Counted from the stretch's first letter, positions 36,703-47,867 are shown. The stretch is DNA of 64,000 nt from Coleofasciculaceae cyanobacterium (GCA_036703275.1 DATNPK010000098.1:80419-144418); one strand, 5' to 3'. Numbers and translations: made by a program. Notes: a model not told the origin generated them from the letters alone.

Positions 36703-37155
36703 TTAGTTCCTCTTGGGAATAGTGTTAATAATGATGGTTTCAGGAGTCTGAGCCGTATGAGGATGATCGGAGCCTGTATAAACTCGAAGCTTGGTAAATA
36801 GCTTGCGTCCCATAGCGTTTTTCGGCAGCATTCCCTTGACAGCTTTTTCAACAATGCGTTCAGGAATTCGCCGCTGTAACTGGTCGAAAGTTTCAGTTTT
36901 CATGCCCCCTGGTCTACCAGAGTGACGACGATATAGTTTCTGTTCGTTTTTTCTACCCGTAACCACGACTTTTTCGGCATTAATAACAATTACAAAGTCT
37001 CCAGTATCCATATGTGGAGTGAAGCTAGGCTTGTTTTTTCCTCGCAAGATCATCGCTATTTCCGTAGCTAAACGACCCAAGCGTTGCTCTTCGGCATCAA
37101 TAACGTACCACTTCTGTTCGAGAGTTTCTAGGGTTGGCAGGGGAGTTTTATTCAT
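36703..37155 (-). CDS. rplM: 50S ribosomal protein L13
   Basis: The 150-residue protein carries [43 protein letters not shown] and the C-terminal [28 protein letters not shown], the L13 signature. It is between truA and rpsI, the common cyanobacterial order. Length is normal. Confidence 0.98.
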   Translation of the reverse strand: MNKTPLPTLETLEQKWYVIDAEEQRLGRLATEIAMILRGKNKPSFTPHMDTGDFVIVINAEKVVVTGRKNEQKLYRRHSGRPGGMKTETFDQLQRRIPERIVEKAVKGMLPKNAMGRKLFTKLRVYTGSDHPHTAQTPETIIINTIPKRN

Positions 37156-37198
37156 GTTTCGTAATAATATTTTGTGAATTATTTTAAATAAATGAGGT

Positions 37199-37996
37199 TC
37201 ACCGAGCTAGGTGGAAATTAGGCTGGGTGTCAAACCATAGAGATTGAGCAAAAGGAAACTCCCGATAGCCGACCCTCAATAGACAAAGCCCTTTTGCAGG
37301 AGCAGAATATTTGACCTCGGAGCGACACTGGGTTTGCCAGATGTTGGTAAAGTTTTCAGGCGTTCTTTTGCCTACTCCGACCTCTACCAGCATCCCTACC
37401 AACAGACGTACCATACCGTACAAAAAACTGTTTGCCTGAATTTCTAAGTGCAAAAATTCTCCTTGCCGATAGCATTCGGCAGCCTGTACTTCTACGCTCG
37501 AATCTGCTCGATCTGAACCAGATCTTTTAAAAGCGGCAAAATCATGTTCCCCGATCAAAGGTTTTAAAGCTGCCTGAATTAAAGATTCTTGCAATACAGA
37601 CTGATAATAATGCCAGCAGGTTTGATTAACAAACACATTGGGGCGTTTATCGGTGTATATTGTGTAGCGGTAACGCCGCCACCTAGCCGAAAAACGTGCA
37701 TGCCAATTATCGGAAACTTGAGCCGAAGCTATTACTACTATATCCTCTGGCAGTCTCGCGTTAATAATTTTAGCCCACTTACCAGCTGGAATTGGACCTT
37801 GATAGCCAAAGTGCGCGACTTGAGCTGCTGCATGAACCCCCGAGTCAGTTCTTCCTGCACCATAAATATTTACAGGAAAGCCAGTAATATCAGCGATCGC
37901 TTGTTCAATACATCCTTGAACGCTAACTTGGTTTGGTTGCTTTTGCCAGCCATGAAAGTTTGTTCCTAGATATTGAATCAATAAAGCTACCCTCAT
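37199..37996 (-). CDS. truA: tRNA pseudouridine(38-40) synthase TruA
   Basis: TruA makes pseudouridine at positions 38-40 of the tRNA anticodon arm. The protein (265 residues from the ATG at 37996) has [26 protein letters not shown], the catalytic aspartate in [18 protein letters not shown], and [19 protein letters not shown]. The start was chosen because the family begins at [11 protein letters not shown]; a frame from 38032 would add twelve residues. It lies between rplQ and rplM. Confidence 0.95.
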   Translation of the reverse strand: MRVALLIQYLGTNFHGWQKQPNQVSVQGCIEQAIADITGFPVNIYGAGRTDSGVHAAAQVAHFGYQGPIPAGKWAKIINARLPEDIVVIASAQVSDNWHARFSARWRRYRYTIYTDKRPNVFVNQTCWHYYQSVLQESLIQAALKPLIGEHDFAAFKRSGSDRADSSVEVQAAECYRQGEFLHLEIQANSFLYGMVRLLVGMLVEVGVGKRTPENFTNIWQTQCRSEVKYSAPAKGLCLLRVGYREFPFAQSLWFDTQPNFHLAR

Positions 37997-38047
37997 AAGA
38001 TGCTTTGATTGAGATTGGCAGTTTATAACCATTCATCTAGTATCTAC

Positions 38048-38398
38048 TTAAACTAACTCGATAATTGCCATTTCGGCATTATCACCACGACGGCGTTTAG
38101 TTCTCACGATGCGAGTGTAGCCCCCACTGCGATTACTATAGCGTTCGTTTACGGCTTTAAATAACTCGCTGACTAAATCTTTATCATAGATATAGCTTAA
38201 AGCTTGTCTTCTAGAAGCTAAAGAACCATTCTTGGCTAAAGTAATTATTCTTTCTACTTCGCTGCGTACTGCCTTGGCACGCGTTTGAGTAGTTTTAATT
38301 TGACCATGACGAATAATTTCTGTTGCCAGCGATCGCAACAAGGCTTTCCTTTGGTCTGCTGGTAGCCCCAGCATTTTGACTTTACATCGATGTCGCAT
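38048..38398 (-). CDS. rplQ: 50S ribosomal protein L17
   Basis: The 116-residue protein begins [42 protein letters not shown] and ends [25 protein letters not shown], both standard L17 regions. It is after rpoA in the alpha-operon order. Confidence 0.98.
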   Translation of the reverse strand: MRHRCKVKMLGLPADQRKALLRSLATEIIRHGQIKTTQTRAKAVRSEVERIITLAKNGSLASRRQALSYIYDKDLVSELFKAVNERYSNRSGGYTRIVRTKRRRGDNAEMAIIELV

Positions 38399-38433
38399 GA
38401 TTAATATTTGATACTAATACTGTTTATATATGC

Positions 38434-39420
38434 TTACTTACCTGACTTTTCTTGAGCTAGGGTAATTCCCAAGCGTTGCTGCAAGGCTTCTATTACCTCG
38501 TCTGCTGATTTTTGACCGAAATTTTTGATTTCTAAGAGGTCTTCTTGGGTATAATCAAGCAAGTCAGAAACTGAGTTAATCTGTGCCCGTTTTAGACAGT
38601 TGTAGGCTCTAACCGACAACTGCAATTCCTCAATAGGAATTTGGCTAGTTGGATCTTCGTCCTCTTGATACTCGTCTTGAATTTCTTCTAAAGTAAGATC
38701 TTTTAAAGGATTGAACAATTCAACCACAATTCCCGCCGCTTGAGACAAGGCTTCCTCTGGTTTAATACTACCATTAGTCCAAATCTCCATAATTAGGCGT
38801 TCGCGGATACCTGAACCATCAACTCGCGCATCTTCAACGCTATAATTGACCTTAGTGACGGGCATAAATACAGCATCTATTTGCAGAAAGTCCAAAGAAC
38901 TTCCCTCTTCTTTACCTCTTTCAACCGCACGATAACCTTTGCCTCTTTCAACCCTAAATTCCATTTCTAGGCTAGTACCGGCGGCAATAGTTGCTACATA
39001 CTGATTAGAATCTACCGTCTCCACTTCGGAGGGCAATTCAAATTGTGCAGCAGTAACCGTTCCAGGTCCAGTTGCCACTAAGCGACCTATTTGAGGCTGA
39101 TTGGTATAGCTTTTGAGAACTATTTCTTTCATATTGAGAATAATCTCTAAAACGTCCTCTCTTACTCCCTCAATCGTGGCAAATTCATGAGTCGCAAAGC
39201 CAAACTTATGTTCTTGCTTGCTTTCATCCTTTGCCATACCTCCACCAATACGGATCGCGGTAACGGCTGCACCCTCTAAATTTGACAGCAGTACTCTCCT
39301 CAAGGCATTGCCCAGGGTAGTTCCTTGACCACGGTCTAAAGGTTCTAGGATAAACTTACTGTATTGATGTTGATTTTTTAGGGTTTTAGACTCTACACAT
39401 TCAATTTGAAATTGCGCCAC
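38434..39420 (-). CDS. rpoA: RNA polymerase alpha subunit
   Basis: Alpha dimerises to nucleate RNA polymerase assembly and contacts promoters and activators. The 328-residue protein has the N-terminal domain with FILEPLDRGQGTTLGNALRRVLLSNLEGAAVTAIRI, an acidic linker (YQEDEDPTSQIPIEE), and the C-terminal domain with LSVRAYNCLKRAQINSVSDLLDYTQEDLLEIKNFGQKSADEVIEAL. Length is slightly longer than many cyanobacterial alphas. It lies between rpsK and rplQ. Confidence 0.98.
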   Translation of the reverse strand: MAQFQIECVESKTLKNQHQYSKFILEPLDRGQGTTLGNALRRVLLSNLEGAAVTAIRIGGGMAKDESKQEHKFGFATHEFATIEGVREDVLEIILNMKEIVLKSYTNQPQIGRLVATGPGTVTAAQFELPSEVETVDSNQYVATIAAGTSLEMEFRVERGKGYRAVERGKEEGSSLDFLQIDAVFMPVTKVNYSVEDARVDGSGIRERLIMEIWTNGSIKPEEALSQAAGIVVELFNPLKDLTLEEIQDEYQEDEDPTSQIPIEELQLSVRAYNCLKRAQINSVSDLLDYTQEDLLEIKNFGQKSADEVIEALQQRLGITLAQEKSGK

Positions 39421-39522
39421 AGGCTGCTCTCCCTCTTATTCGACAAGCGATCTGGTAAATCACAATAAAAATAGTTGCATCATTTAGCTACAACTTACTA
39501 ACTTTTGCTGATTGCTTCAAAG

Positions 39523-39915
39523 CTATACTCTGCGTCGTTTAGGTGGACGACAACCATTATGTGGTATTGGCGTAACATCACGTATTAAAGTGATTTCTAG
39601 CCCAACACCCTGTAAAGCTCTAATCGCTGTTTCTCGACCAGCACCAGGTCCGCTAACCATTACCTCTACCTGGCGCATTCCCTGATCCATAGCTCTTCGT
39701 CCTGCACTGTCGGCTGCTGTTTGAGCAGCAAAGGGAGTCCCTTTTTTGGCTCCTTTAAAACCGCTAGCTCCTGCCGAAGACCAAGATATTACATCTCCTC
39801 GAGTATCAGAAATTGTGACAATAGTGTTGTTAAAAGTGGACTGAATATGTGCCACACCATTGGGAACATTTTTTTTATTTTTCTTTGCGCTGCTTCTTCT
39901 TTTTGGTTGCGCCAT
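39523..39915 (-). CDS. rpsK: 30S ribosomal protein S11
   Basis: The 130-residue protein shows [36 protein letters not shown] and the C-terminal [18 protein letters not shown], the family hallmark. Its N-terminus is rich in lysine and serine ([13 protein letters not shown]), as in cyanobacteria. It is between rpsM and rpoA. Confidence 0.98.
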   Translation of the reverse strand: MAQPKRRSSAKKNKKNVPNGVAHIQSTFNNTIVTISDTRGDVISWSSAGASGFKGAKKGTPFAAQTAADSAGRRAMDQGMRQVEVMVSGPGAGRETAIRALQGVGLEITLIRDVTPIPHNGCRPPKRRRV

Positions 39916-39963
39916 GTTACTTTTGTTGTGATGTAATTATGGTTAGATATGAATTTTAGCTGT

Positions 39964-40347
39964 TTACTTCTTGCCAGGGGCTTTTTTCTTACCAGCCACA
40001 GTTAATCGTCTGCCTCTTCTGGTACGAGCATTAGTACGAGTTCTTTGACCTCTTAAAGGTAACCCCATACGGTGGCGACGACCACGATAGGTACCAATAT
40101 CAGCTAAGCGCTTGATATTCATTGCTTCCCAGCGTCTTAAGTCGCCTTCAACCTGATAGTTATCTTCAACATATGCTCTTAGCTTAGTTACATCTTCATC
40201 AGATAGATCCCGAACTCTTGTGTCTGGATTGACTCCAGTCTCGGCGATCGCTTGCTGTGCCCGTGATAAGCCTACGCCAAAAATGTAGGTAAGCGCGATT
40301 TCCACACGCTTGTCACGAGGAAGATCTACGCCAGAAATCCTTGCCAC
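39964..40347 (-). CDS. rpsM: 30S ribosomal protein S13
   Basis: The 127-residue protein begins [32 protein letters not shown] and has [23 protein letters not shown] near the end, diagnostic for S13. The extended basic tail contacts the P-site tRNA. It follows rpmJ in the alpha-operon order. Confidence 0.98.
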   Translation of the reverse strand: MARISGVDLPRDKRVEIALTYIFGVGLSRAQQAIAETGVNPDTRVRDLSDEDVTKLRAYVEDNYQVEGDLRRWEAMNIKRLADIGTYRGRRHRMGLPLRGQRTRTNARTRRGRRLTVAGKKKAPGKK

Positions 40348-40430
40348 GTTATTTACTCCCTAAGTTGTTTTGTTGCTTGTTTTGCTTCGTTTGCTGCTTA
40401 AATTAATCTTGGTCAGATGACTATAGACAA

Positions 40431-40547
40431 TTATCCCTGGCGTTGCTTATGCTTGGGATTACTACTACAAATCACCATTACTCGACCGCGCCTCTTAATG
40501 ACACGGCATTTTTCGCACATTTTTTTTACTGATGGTCTAACTTTCAT
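40431..40547 (-). CDS. rpmJ: 50S ribosomal protein L36
   Basis: A 38-residue protein read directly from the sequence: [20 protein letters not shown], followed by [18 protein letters not shown]. It is the zinc-binding (C-plus) type, with cysteines in CEKC and VIC and a histidine in PKHK. It lies between infA and rpsM, the conserved place for rpmJ. Confidence 0.97.
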   Translation of the reverse strand: MKVRPSVKKMCEKCRVIKRRGRVMVICSSNPKHKQRQG

Positions 40548-40638
40548 GCCTTACTCTGGCCACATTGCAAGCCTATAATTGTATCAATCATTTGGTTTGT
40601 GTGTCAAATAGCTAAAGATTTGCTTTTTGACAAACTGG

Positions 40639-40863
40639 TTACTTGTTTTTGAGACGATAGGTTATTCTACCCTTAGTCAAATCATAAGGTGTTAACTCGA
40701 CTTTGACGCGATCGCCTGGTAGAATTTTGATATAATTTCGCCGAATTTTACCTGAAATATGAGCTAAGACGTTAAAGCCATTATCCAGATCGACGCGAAA
40801 CATCGCATTAGGAAGAGATTCTGTAACAGTCCCTTCCATTTCAATTAAATCTTGTTTAGCCAA
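40639..40863 (-). CDS. infA: Translation initiation factor IF-1
   Basis: A 74-residue OB-fold protein that occupies the ribosomal A site during initiation. [70 protein letters not shown] is the standard sequence, here seen in pieces such as [16 protein letters not shown] and [13 protein letters not shown]. It lies between adk and rpmJ. Confidence 0.98.
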   Translation of the reverse strand: MAKQDLIEMEGTVTESLPNAMFRVDLDNGFNVLAHISGKIRRNYIKILPGDRVKVELTPYDLTKGRITYRLKNK

Positions 40864-41028
40864 TATTTATCTCCGCTACTTCTTGATCAATAGTTAACGG
40901 CAATAGCTGTTTATCGTTTCACCGAGCAAATTGTCTAAATTTTTCGACACAGCATTACAATTATTACCTTTTTTGTCCACTTTATATCGTAATATACTGA
41001 TATATTCGGGAGGTTGTTTGCCTAAAAA

Positions 41029-41586
41029 CTATGATGAAATGACTTCACTTAATTGCTTAGTTACCTTTTCCATGGTTTGATTACCGTCAATAGTTTCGAG
41101 TATTTTCTTTTTTTGATAGAAATCTATCACTGGCACGGTATCCTGATGATAAACTTCTAAGCGACGACGAATAGTCTCTTCTGTATCATCCTTGCGCTTT
41201 CTTGCTAATAATCTTAATACGAGGACTTCATCTGGTACTTGCAGATTCAGAACACAGTCAGCATTTTGATCTAATTTAGCTAATAGCTCCTCTAGAAATG
41301 CAGCTTGATTAACGTTTCGGGGAAACCCATCTAATATCCAGCCGTTAAAAGTATCATCAGAAGAAAGACGGTCTTGGATTAAGTTCAAAATTAGAGCGTC
41401 AGGAACAAGTTCACCTCGATTCATGTAATCCTTGGCTTGTTTACCCAAAGGGGTTTGTTGGGCAACAGTTGCGCGCAGAATATCTCCAGTAGATACATGA
41501 GGTATTTGTCGATCTTCGGCTATTATCTGAGCTTGAGTTCCCTTGCCCGCACCAGGAGGACCAAGGAATATTAATCGCTTTGCCAT
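41029..41586 (-). CDS. adk: Adenylate kinase
   Basis: Adk interconverts 2 ADP with ATP and AMP. The 185-residue short-type enzyme has the P-loop LIFLGPPGAGKGTQAQ, the AMP-site HVSTGDILRA, and GWILDGFPRNVNQA. It has the short LID (RKRKDDTEETIRRRLEVY) rather than the zinc-binding long LID. It lies directly after secY, as in most S10-spc clusters. Confidence 0.97.
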   Translation of the reverse strand: MAKRLIFLGPPGAGKGTQAQIIAEDRQIPHVSTGDILRATVAQQTPLGKQAKDYMNRGELVPDALILNLIQDRLSSDDTFNGWILDGFPRNVNQAAFLEELLAKLDQNADCVLNLQVPDEVLVLRLLARKRKDDTEETIRRRLEVYHQDTVPVIDFYQKKKILETIDGNQTMEKVTKQLSEVISS

Positions 41587-41666
41587 ATCAACTTATTGAA
41601 ATTAAGGTTATATAATTGGCAGCCAAGAGTTAGCCTTTGGCTAGCCATTGTCTTTATACGGCAAAA

Positions 41667-42995
41667 CTACTGTTTAACCATTCCTTCATAACGTTGAGAA
41701 ATAACGTAGGTTTGTATTTGCTTAGCAGTATCAATTGCTACCCCCACTAAAATTAGCAAAGATGTTGCCCCAAAACCACTAAAAACCGTTGTTCCCGCAG
41801 GAATAGCACTTTCTACCAGAGTAGGAATCGTCGCCACTAAACCAAGGAATATTGCTCCTAAAAGAGTCAAACGATTAAGAACTTTTTCTAAATAAGCGCT
41901 GGTTGCCTTACCTGGTCTTATTCCAGGAATTGACGCACCCATTTTTTTGAGGTTCTGAGACATATCGACAGGATTGACAATTAAAGAAGCATAAAAGTAG
42001 CTAAAAAATAGAATCAAAACCAAATAAACCAGAATATAAGCCCAGTTCCCTGGCTGAATTGCGGTAGCAATTTGAGTAAATACATTTTTAACCGCTCCCT
42101 CTCCAGGTAAAAATCCAATCAGTTGAGCTGGTAAAAACAACACAGAAGAAGCAAAAATAATTGGCATTACTCCGCCTTGGTTTAGTCTTAAAGGAAGATA
42201 ATTGCTTCTTTCGCGATATACTCTTCTACCTACCTGACGACGGGCAGATATAATTGGAATACGGCGTGTTCCTTCCTGAATAAAGACAATCCCGACAATC
42301 ATGGTCAAAAAGACTAGGAGCAAAATTACCACTTGAGCGATCGCTTCTCTACCACCACTCTGTGCATACTCAATAGTGTTACCCAAAGTCTTGGGCAAGA
42401 CAGCTACAATGTTGACAAAAATTAGTAGAGACGCTCCATTGCCAATACCTTTTTCAGTAATTAGCTCGGAAATCCACATGACAAACATTGAGCCAGCAGT
42501 TAAAGCCAGTACTGTTTCAGCAATAGGAAATATGCTCTTCTCAATTATGCCGTTATTAACCAGTAAGCCCATAGTAATACCAAAGCTTTGGATAATTGCT
42601 CCACCGAGAGCAACATAACGAGTTATTTGAGCTATTTTACGTCTTCCCGCTTCCCCTTCATTCTTTTGTAAATCTTCTAAGCTCGGTATCGCAGTTGCTA
42701 ACAACTGCATAATAATTGAGGCATTAATAAAAGGTAAGATGCCCAGTGCAAAAATCCCGAGAGCAGAAATACCACCGCCAGTAAAGATGTCTAAAAAGCC
42801 AACTATTGAGGCATTACCCGAATTATCGATAAAATTGCCAAAAAGTTCTCGGTCAATTCCTGGAACAGGAATGAATACTCCTAAACGGACTAATATCAAA
42901 AGACCAATGGTAACCAGCAGCCTGCCTCTAAGACCAGCTGCCTGTGCCATTTGTAAAAAAGTCTCCTGTGCTGACGGAGTTTTTTCTCTAACCAT
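41667..42995 (-). CDS. secY: Protein translocase subunit SecY
   Basis: SecY forms the protein-conducting channel in plasma and thylakoid membranes. The 442-residue protein has ten hydrophobic helices. Landmarks: GIFALGILPFINASIIMQLL near helix 2, the pore and plug region with GGGISALG, and the cytoplasmic loop RRIPIISARRQVGRR before YLPLRLNQGGVMPIIFASS. The C-terminus ends ISQRYEGMVKQ. It is between rplO and adk, the standard order. Confidence 0.98.
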   Translation of the reverse strand: MVREKTPSAQETFLQMAQAAGLRGRLLVTIGLLILVRLGVFIPVPGIDRELFGNFIDNSGNASIVGFLDIFTGGGISALGIFALGILPFINASIIMQLLATAIPSLEDLQKNEGEAGRRKIAQITRYVALGGAIIQSFGITMGLLVNNGIIEKSIFPIAETVLALTAGSMFVMWISELITEKGIGNGASLLIFVNIVAVLPKTLGNTIEYAQSGGREAIAQVVILLLVFLTMIVGIVFIQEGTRRIPIISARRQVGRRVYRERSNYLPLRLNQGGVMPIIFASSVLFLPAQLIGFLPGEGAVKNVFTQIATAIQPGNWAYILVYLVLILFFSYFYASLIVNPVDMSQNLKKMGASIPGIRPGKATSAYLEKVLNRLTLLGAIFLGLVATIPTLVESAIPAGTTVFSGFGATSLLILVGVAIDTAKQIQTYVISQRYEGMVKQ

Positions 42996-43102
42996 ACAGG
43001 TTTACCTCTTATATGCTTGGTACTAAAAAGTTGTTTACGGAGAAATATTATATAAATTTAATTTTTTACCCCTGCTCCTCATGATATACCAATCGTGAAT
43101 GC

Positions 43103-43552
43103 TTACTTGGCAATAACTTCACAGGTACCACCAACAGCCTCTATTTTCTGGACGGCGCTTTTAGTAAATGCTGCTGCTTTAACATTTAATGCTGCTTTTA
43201 ATTCACCATTGCCTAAAATCTTGAGCGGACCATCATTACTAGTAAGAATACCGTTTTCAAGTAAAGAACCTAAAGTAACCTCTGTGTTAGCAGGCAACGA
43301 TTCTAAAGCTTCGACATTAATAATGGTGTAATGCTTTTGGTTGATTAGGGGAAAATGCTTTAGTTTAGGGACTCGGCGATAAAGGGGCATTTGACCGCCT
43401 TCAAAACCTGCCTTTGTTCCTGTACCAGAACGAGACTTTTGACCGCGCATGCCAAAACCACAGCTAGCACCCTGTCCAGCTGCAATACCACGACCAACTC
43501 TGCGTTTTCGTCTTTTTGAACCCTCTTTTGGGCTGAGATTTTCTAGTTTCAT
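43103..43552 (-). CDS. rplO: 50S ribosomal protein L15
   Basis: Starting at the ATG at 43552, the 149-residue protein begins [22 protein letters not shown] and contains [31 protein letters not shown], the L15 signature. A frame running up to 43651 adds 33 unrelated residues and covers the spacer, so it was rejected. The 140-base gap to rpsE, which contains a heptamer repeat, is unusually long for this operon. Confidence 0.96.
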   Translation of the reverse strand: MKLENLSPKEGSKRRKRRVGRGIAAGQGASCGFGMRGQKSRSGTGTKAGFEGGQMPLYRRVPKLKHFPLINQKHYTIINVEALESLPANTEVTLGSLLENGILTSNDGPLKILGNGELKAALNVKAAAFTKSAVQKIEAVGGTCEVIAK

Positions 43553-43650
43553 CTGTTTTCTCCAAACTATAAAAGGGAAAGTAAAACTGAAGCTGTTTTG
43601 AGGTAGGTGGCTTATTCTCGCTCGAAACCAAGAATATACACCAATCAACA

Positions 43651-43692
43651 AGCTTATAGCTTATGGCTTATAGCTTATGGCTTATAGCTTTT
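43651..43692 (-). repeat. Heptamer tandem repeat after rpsE, inside the ribosomal operon
   Basis: In the direction of rpsE the sequence is AGCTATA, AGCCATA, AGCTATA, AGCCATA, AGCTATA: alternating heptamers in perfect register, directly after the stop codon. This is the cleanest of three such tracts in the window. Confidence 0.85.
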
Positions 43693-44223
43693 TTAAGCGT
43701 ACAGCTGTTCGATTGAAATATCTCTTTCCCGAGCAACCTCTGCAAAAGTACGCAGGCTAGCCAAAGCGTCAATCGCTGCTCTAGCGTTATTTAAAGGACT
43801 ATTAGAACCCAGTTGTTTTGCCAAAATATTTTTAACTCCAGCCAGTTCTAGTACGGTACGAACCGCACCACCAGCAATTACTCCAGTACCAGGAGCAGCA
43901 GGACGCATAAATACTTTGGCACCACCAGCTATACCGTTGGTGATATGAACAATTGAGTTAGCTTTGGTTAGAGATACTTCAACCAATTGTTTTTTAGCAT
44001 CGGCAACACCTTTACGCACTGCTCCGATAACATCAGCCGCTTTGCCAACACCTACTCCAACCTGTCCTTTTTCGTTACCTACTACGACAATGGCACGGAA
44101 GCTTAGTTTTTTACCACCTTTGACTACTTTGCTGACCCGACGAATTTGCACCACTCGCTCTTGCCAAGCAGAGTCTTTTTCTTTGGCGCGACTTTTGTTG
44201 CGCGACTTATTGGATTTAGCCAT
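43693..44223 (-). CDS. rpsE: 30S ribosomal protein S5
   Basis: The 176-residue protein has the S5 blocks [69 protein letters not shown] and [17 protein letters not shown]5 contributes to decoding accuracy. It lies after rplR. Length is normal for cyanobacteria. Confidence 0.98.
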   Translation of the reverse strand: MAKSNKSRNKSRAKEKDSAWQERVVQIRRVSKVVKGGKKLSFRAIVVVGNEKGQVGVGVGKAADVIGAVRKGVADAKKQLVEVSLTKANSIVHITNGIAGGAKVFMRPAAPGTGVIAGGAVRTVLELAGVKNILAKQLGSNSPLNNARAAIDALASLRTFAEVARERDISIEQLYA

Positions 44224-44247
44224 AGTTATTATCCTTGATATTTTGAT

Positions 44248-44595
44248 TTAGAAATCCAAGCCAGCTTCTCTAGCTCCATCAGCTAGAGCTTTGACTCTGC
44301 CGTGATAAAGGTTGCCACCTCTATCAAAAACTACTTTAGCAATTCCTTTTTCTAAAGCTTTTTGAGCAACTAGCTTGCCAACTTCGGCTGAAGTTTTGCA
44401 CGTAGCACCATTAGATTCGAGATTAAAATCAGATGCTGCTACCAAAGTCTGCTGTGCTACATCGTCAATAACTTGAGCATAAATATGATTGTTAGAACGG
44501 AAAACACACAAACGAGGGCGTTCGGGAGTACCGCTAACTTTTTTGCGTACCCGTCGATGACGGCGTTTTACGGATTCTTTGCGTGAAAGCTTCAT
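44248..44595 (-). CDS. rplR: 50S ribosomal protein L18
   Basis: The 115-residue protein has [41 protein letters not shown] and the C-terminal [28 protein letters not shown] typical of L18, which binds 5S rRNA. It follows rplF by 5 bases, so the two are likely coupled. Confidence 0.98.
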   Translation of the reverse strand: MKLSRKESVKRRHRRVRKKVSGTPERPRLCVFRSNNHIYAQVIDDVAQQTLVAASDFNLESNGATCKTSAEVGKLVAQKALEKGIAKVVFDRGGNLYHGRVKALADGAREAGLDF

Positions 44596-44600
44596 AATTT

Positions 44601-45140
44601 CTACTTACCTGTCTTACCAGCCTTGCGTCTTACCTGCTCATCAAAGTAGCGAATTCCTTTTCCTTTGTAAGGTTCGGGGGGTCTTACTGCTCTGATTCTG
44701 GCAGCAACGTTGCCCACTACTTCTTTACTATTGCCACTAACAATGACTTCGGTATTCTTGTTTTCAACAGTCACGTCAATGCCATCAGGCATTTCCATTT
44801 CAACAGGCTTACTATAGCCAACGTTAAGAGTTAGCTTTTTACCCTGAGCTTGTGCTCTATAACCAACACCCTGAATCAAAAGGCGTTTTTGAAATCCTTT
44901 AGATACTCCATCTACCATGTTGGCGACTAGGGTACGGCACAAACCATGACGTTGGCGACCAATACGAGAGTCATTGGTTGGGTTAACCAAGATTGTGTCT
45001 CCCTCTTGTTTAACTTCAATTGGTTGAGGAATTTCTCGTTCTAAAGTACCTTTGGGTCCTTTGATCGTAACGTGTTGTCCTGAGATTTGCGCGCTTACCT
45101 GATCGGGAATTGGAATCGGCAGTTTGCCAATACGAGACAT
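44601..45140 (-). CDS. rplF: 50S ribosomal protein L6
   Basis: The 179-residue protein opens [33 protein letters not shown] and ends [26 protein letters not shown], the L6 signature. Two alpha-beta domains are evident. It is between rpsH and rplR. Confidence 0.98.
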   Translation of the reverse strand: MSRIGKLPIPIPDQVSAQISGQHVTIKGPKGTLEREIPQPIEVKQEGDTILVNPTNDSRIGRQRHGLCRTLVANMVDGVSKGFQKRLLIQGVGYRAQAQGKKLTLNVGYSKPVEMEMPDGIDVTVENKNTEVIVSGNSKEVVGNVAARIRAVRPPEPYKGKGIRYFDEQVRRKAGKTGK

Positions 45141-45160
45141 AATTTACTTCTCCTATTAAA

Positions 45161-45562
45161 TTACCAAACGTAACAAAGAATTTCACCGCCAACTCCTTGA
45201 CTGCGGGCTTCCCTATCTGTCATTACTCCACGAGATGTGGAAACGATCGCAATACCAATGCCCCCGAGAACGCGAGGAATATCTTTTTTTGTTGAGTAAA
45301 CTCTCAGTCCTGGTTTACTGACCCGCTTGAGGGTACTAATAATTGGTTGGCGATTTCTGCCTTTATATTTCAAGGAAATTTCAATAAATTTTTTGGGGTC
45401 TGACCCTGTTTCCTCAAAACTTTCGATAAAACCTTCGCTTTGCAATACTTGAGCAATAGCACGAGTCATGCGAGTTGAAGGAACTTGGGTGGTTTGATGC
45501 TTGACCATGCAGGCATTACGGATGCGGGTCAGCATATCTGAAATAGTATCGGTTGCTGCCAT
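45161..45562 (-). CDS. rpsH: 30S ribosomal protein S8
   Basis: The 133-residue protein shows [28 protein letters not shown] and the C-terminal [31 protein letters not shown], diagnostic of S8. Order between rplE and rplF is preserved, with rpsN absent, as usual in cyanobacteria. Confidence 0.98.
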   Translation of the reverse strand: MAATDTISDMLTRIRNACMVKHQTTQVPSTRMTRAIAQVLQSEGFIESFEETGSDPKKFIEISLKYKGRNRQPIISTLKRVSKPGLRVYSTKKDIPRVLGGIGIAIVSTSRGVMTDREARSQGVGGEILCYVW

Positions 45563-45598
45563 TATTTCCTATTTTATGTTTTAAATACGCAGATAACG

Positions 45599-46144
45599 TT
45601 AATTGTCGCGGAAAGGCATTCCCATTTCTTTGAGCAAAGATCGCCCTTCTTCATCGTTTGTTGCCGAAGTGACGATAGAAATATCCATCCCTCTAATTTG
45701 ATCGATGCTATCGTAGTCAATCTCAGGGAACATTAATTGTTCTCTAACGCCTAAACTGTAGTTGCCCCGACCGTCAAAGCTTTTAGGACTAATTCCCCGA
45801 AAGTCACGAATACGCGGTAGAGCCAAGGCAATCAATCGTTCTAGGAAAGCATACATTTTGGCACCGCGAAGAGTCACCATGACTCCTACTGGCATTCCTT
45901 CACGGATTTTAAATCCAGCGATCGCTTTTTTGGCTCTGGTAACTACGGGCTTTTGTCCTGTAATCACGGTTAATTCATTAATCGAAGATTCAAGTGCTTT
46001 GGCATTTTGTGATGCTTCGCCTAAACCTCGGTTGATGACAATTTTGACTAGTCGTGGTACTTCGTGAACGTTACTAAAGTTAAACTGTTCTGTCAGCTTG
46101 GGGACAATATCCTCTGAATATTTTTGTTTTAGTGATTTGGGCAT
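45599..46144 (-). CDS. rplE: 50S ribosomal protein L5
   Basis: The 181-residue protein has [56 protein letters not shown] and the C-terminal [23 protein letters not shown] typical of L5, which binds 5S rRNA. It is between rplX and rpsH. Confidence 0.98.
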   Translation of the reverse strand: MPKSLKQKYSEDIVPKLTEQFNFSNVHEVPRLVKIVINRGLGEASQNAKALESSINELTVITGQKPVVTRAKKAIAGFKIREGMPVGVMVTLRGAKMYAFLERLIALALPRIRDFRGISPKSFDGRGNYSLGVREQLMFPEIDYDSIDQIRGMDISIVTSATNDEEGRSLLKEMGMPFRDN

Positions 46145-46225
46145 GATGGTAAGATTTTCCTGGGCTTGGTCAGGAAACTATAAGGTTAAAAAATTTAAAT
46201 TTTTCCGACGCTGAAGGCTTGAAAA

Positions 46226-46573
46226 CTAATCGATAATCTCGCCAGTTTTTTTGAGCATTCGCACCTTGCGACCGTCTTCAGTAAAGGTATACCCGACACG
46301 GCTTACGGTCTTTTCTTTATTGGAATAAAGCATTACATTAGAGCTGTGAATCGGAGCTTCAAAAGTCACTATCTGACCCGATTCTCCTTCTTGTTGAGGT
46401 TTGACGTGCTTAGTACGCACATTAACCCCCTCAACAACTACTTGACTAGTTTTGGGAATTACTCTTGATATTTCTCCTACCTTGCCTTTATCTCGTCCAG
46501 AGATCACTTGAATAGTGTCTCCTTTCTTCACATGCAGTTTGTAGCGGGTAGGTGCGCCTTTCGGTTTAGCCAT
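46226..46573 (-). CDS. rplX: 50S ribosomal protein L24
   Basis: The 115-residue protein has the KOW motif [22 protein letters not shown] and [20 protein letters not shown]. It begins on the base after the rplN stop, so the two are tightly coupled. Confidence 0.98.
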   Translation of the reverse strand: MAKPKGAPTRYKLHVKKGDTIQVISGRDKGKVGEISRVIPKTSQVVVEGVNVRTKHVKPQQEGESGQIVTFEAPIHSSNVMLYSNKEKTVSRVGYTFTEDGRKVRMLKKTGEIID

Positions 46574-46942
46574 TTATATTACCTCTGGAGCTAAAGAGAC
46601 TATCTTGGTAAAGTTTTTCTCTCTTAATTCTCTTGCCACAGGACCAAAGACGCGAGTGCCTCTTGGGCTACCCTGTTCGTTAATAATCACCGCAGCATTA
46701 TCGTCGAAACGAATGCTCATGCCACTAGGGCGATTGACTGACTGTTTAGTTCTGACGATCACCGCTTTAACAACTTCGGACTTTTTTACGCCCATATTAG
46801 GTAAAGCGTCTTTGACTACTGCCACTACGACATCACCGATAAAGGCATAAGGACTGTTTCCTTTGCCAATTACGCGCAAACACATTAGTTTGCGTGCACC
46901 ACTGTTATCAGCGACATTTAAATAGGTCTGTTGTTGAATCAT
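46574..46942 (-). CDS. rplN: 50S ribosomal protein L14
   Basis: The 122-residue protein begins [26 protein letters not shown] and contains [35 protein letters not shown], the L14 signature. Contacts the 30S subunit interface. Placed between rpsQ and rplX. Confidence 0.98.
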   Translation of the reverse strand: MIQQQTYLNVADNSGARKLMCLRVIGKGNSPYAFIGDVVVAVVKDALPNMGVKKSEVVKAVIVRTKQSVNRPSGMSIRFDDNAAVIINEQGSPRGTRVFGPVARELREKNFTKIVSLAPEVI

Positions 46943-46978
46943 GATTGACTTCGACCAGGGAAATTAGGTTGATAAGAA

Positions 46979-47227
46979 TTAAGATTGTCTGGATTCAATA
47001 ATTTCCTCGACCGTCCAGCGTTTGGTTTTGCTTAAGGGGCGAGTTTCTTTGATCCGCACGCGATCGCCAATTTTGCATTGGTTTTCTGCGTCATGTACTT
47101 TGTATTTTTTAGTTCTGACGACAATTTTGCCGTACTTTGGGTGAGGAGAACGGTTTTCAATAGCTACAACAATGGTTTTATCCATTTTGTCGCTGACTAC
47201 TTCTCCAACTCTTTCTTTTACTGCCAT
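46979..47227 (-). CDS. rpsQ: 30S ribosomal protein S17
   Basis: The 82-residue protein starts [26 protein letters not shown] and has [21 protein letters not shown], the S17 OB-fold sequence. It starts 3 bases after rpmC. Confidence 0.98.
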   Translation of the reverse strand: MAVKERVGEVVSDKMDKTIVVAIENRSPHPKYGKIVVRTKKYKVHDAENQCKIGDRVRIKETRPLSKTKRWTVEEIIESRQS

Positions 47228-47230
47228 AAT

Positions 47231-47446
47231 TTATTCTCCTTTTGCAGCAGTGATTTCACGCTCGCGTTCTACAGTGAGTAATTGAGCCATGCGATGTTTA
47301 GCGTGTTTAAACAGATGAGGTTTCTCTAAGCGTCGAGTGGCTTGCTCCAGCCTTAACTGAAATAGTTCTCGCTTAACCGCTAGAATTTCTTCTGCCAATT
47401 CTTCCTCACTCAACTTTCTGGCATCTTCAATCTTTGGTAGAGCCAT
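47231..47446 (-). CDS. rpmC: 50S ribosomal protein L29
   Basis: From the ATG at 47446 the 71-residue protein is MALPKIEDARKLSEEELAEEILAVKREL, then FQLRLEQATRRLEKPHLFKHAKHRMAQLLTVEREREITAAKGE. This is a two-helix L29. A frame to 47467 would overlap rplP by more bases and adds seven non-conserved residues. It begins just after the rplP stop. Confidence 0.95.
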   Translation of the reverse strand: MALPKIEDARKLSEEELAEEILAVKRELFQLRLEQATRRLEKPHLFKHAKHRMAQLLTVEREREITAAKGE

Positions 47447-47447
47447 A

Positions 47448-47867
47448 TTACTTATAATCCTCGTCACGAGTGATAAATTTAGTCTTGATCGGTAGCTTCT
47501 GGGCTGCTAGGCGCATTGCTTCTTTAGCTATATCTTCTGGAACCCCAGCCATTTCAAACATAACTCTGCCTGGTTTGACTACTGCTACCCAAAACTCAGG
47601 AGAGCCTTTACCAGAACCCATACGGGTTTCAGCCGGCCGCATCGTAACGGGTTTGTCTGGGAAAATCCGAATCCAAATTTTACCGCCACGTTTGACATAG
47701 CGCGTCATCGCTCGACGTGCGGCCTCAATTTGGCGGGCAGTAATCCAAGAAGGTTCTGTAGCTTGAAGAGCATAATCACCGAAATTTAGGGTGTTGCCGC
47801 GATAAGCCATCCCTCTCATGCGACCTCGATGTTGTTTACGAAATTTCGTTCTTCTGGGACTAAGCAT
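47448..47867 (-). CDS. rplP: 50S ribosomal protein L16
   Basis: The 139-residue protein starts [25 protein letters not shown] and contains [28 protein letters not shown], the L16 signature. It contacts A-site tRNA. Between rpsC and rpmC. Confidence 0.98.
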   Translation of the reverse strand: MLSPRRTKFRKQHRGRMRGMAYRGNTLNFGDYALQATEPSWITARQIEAARRAMTRYVKRGGKIWIRIFPDKPVTMRPAETRMGSGKGSPEFWVAVVKPGRVMFEMAGVPEDIAKEAMRLAAQKLPIKTKFITRDEDYK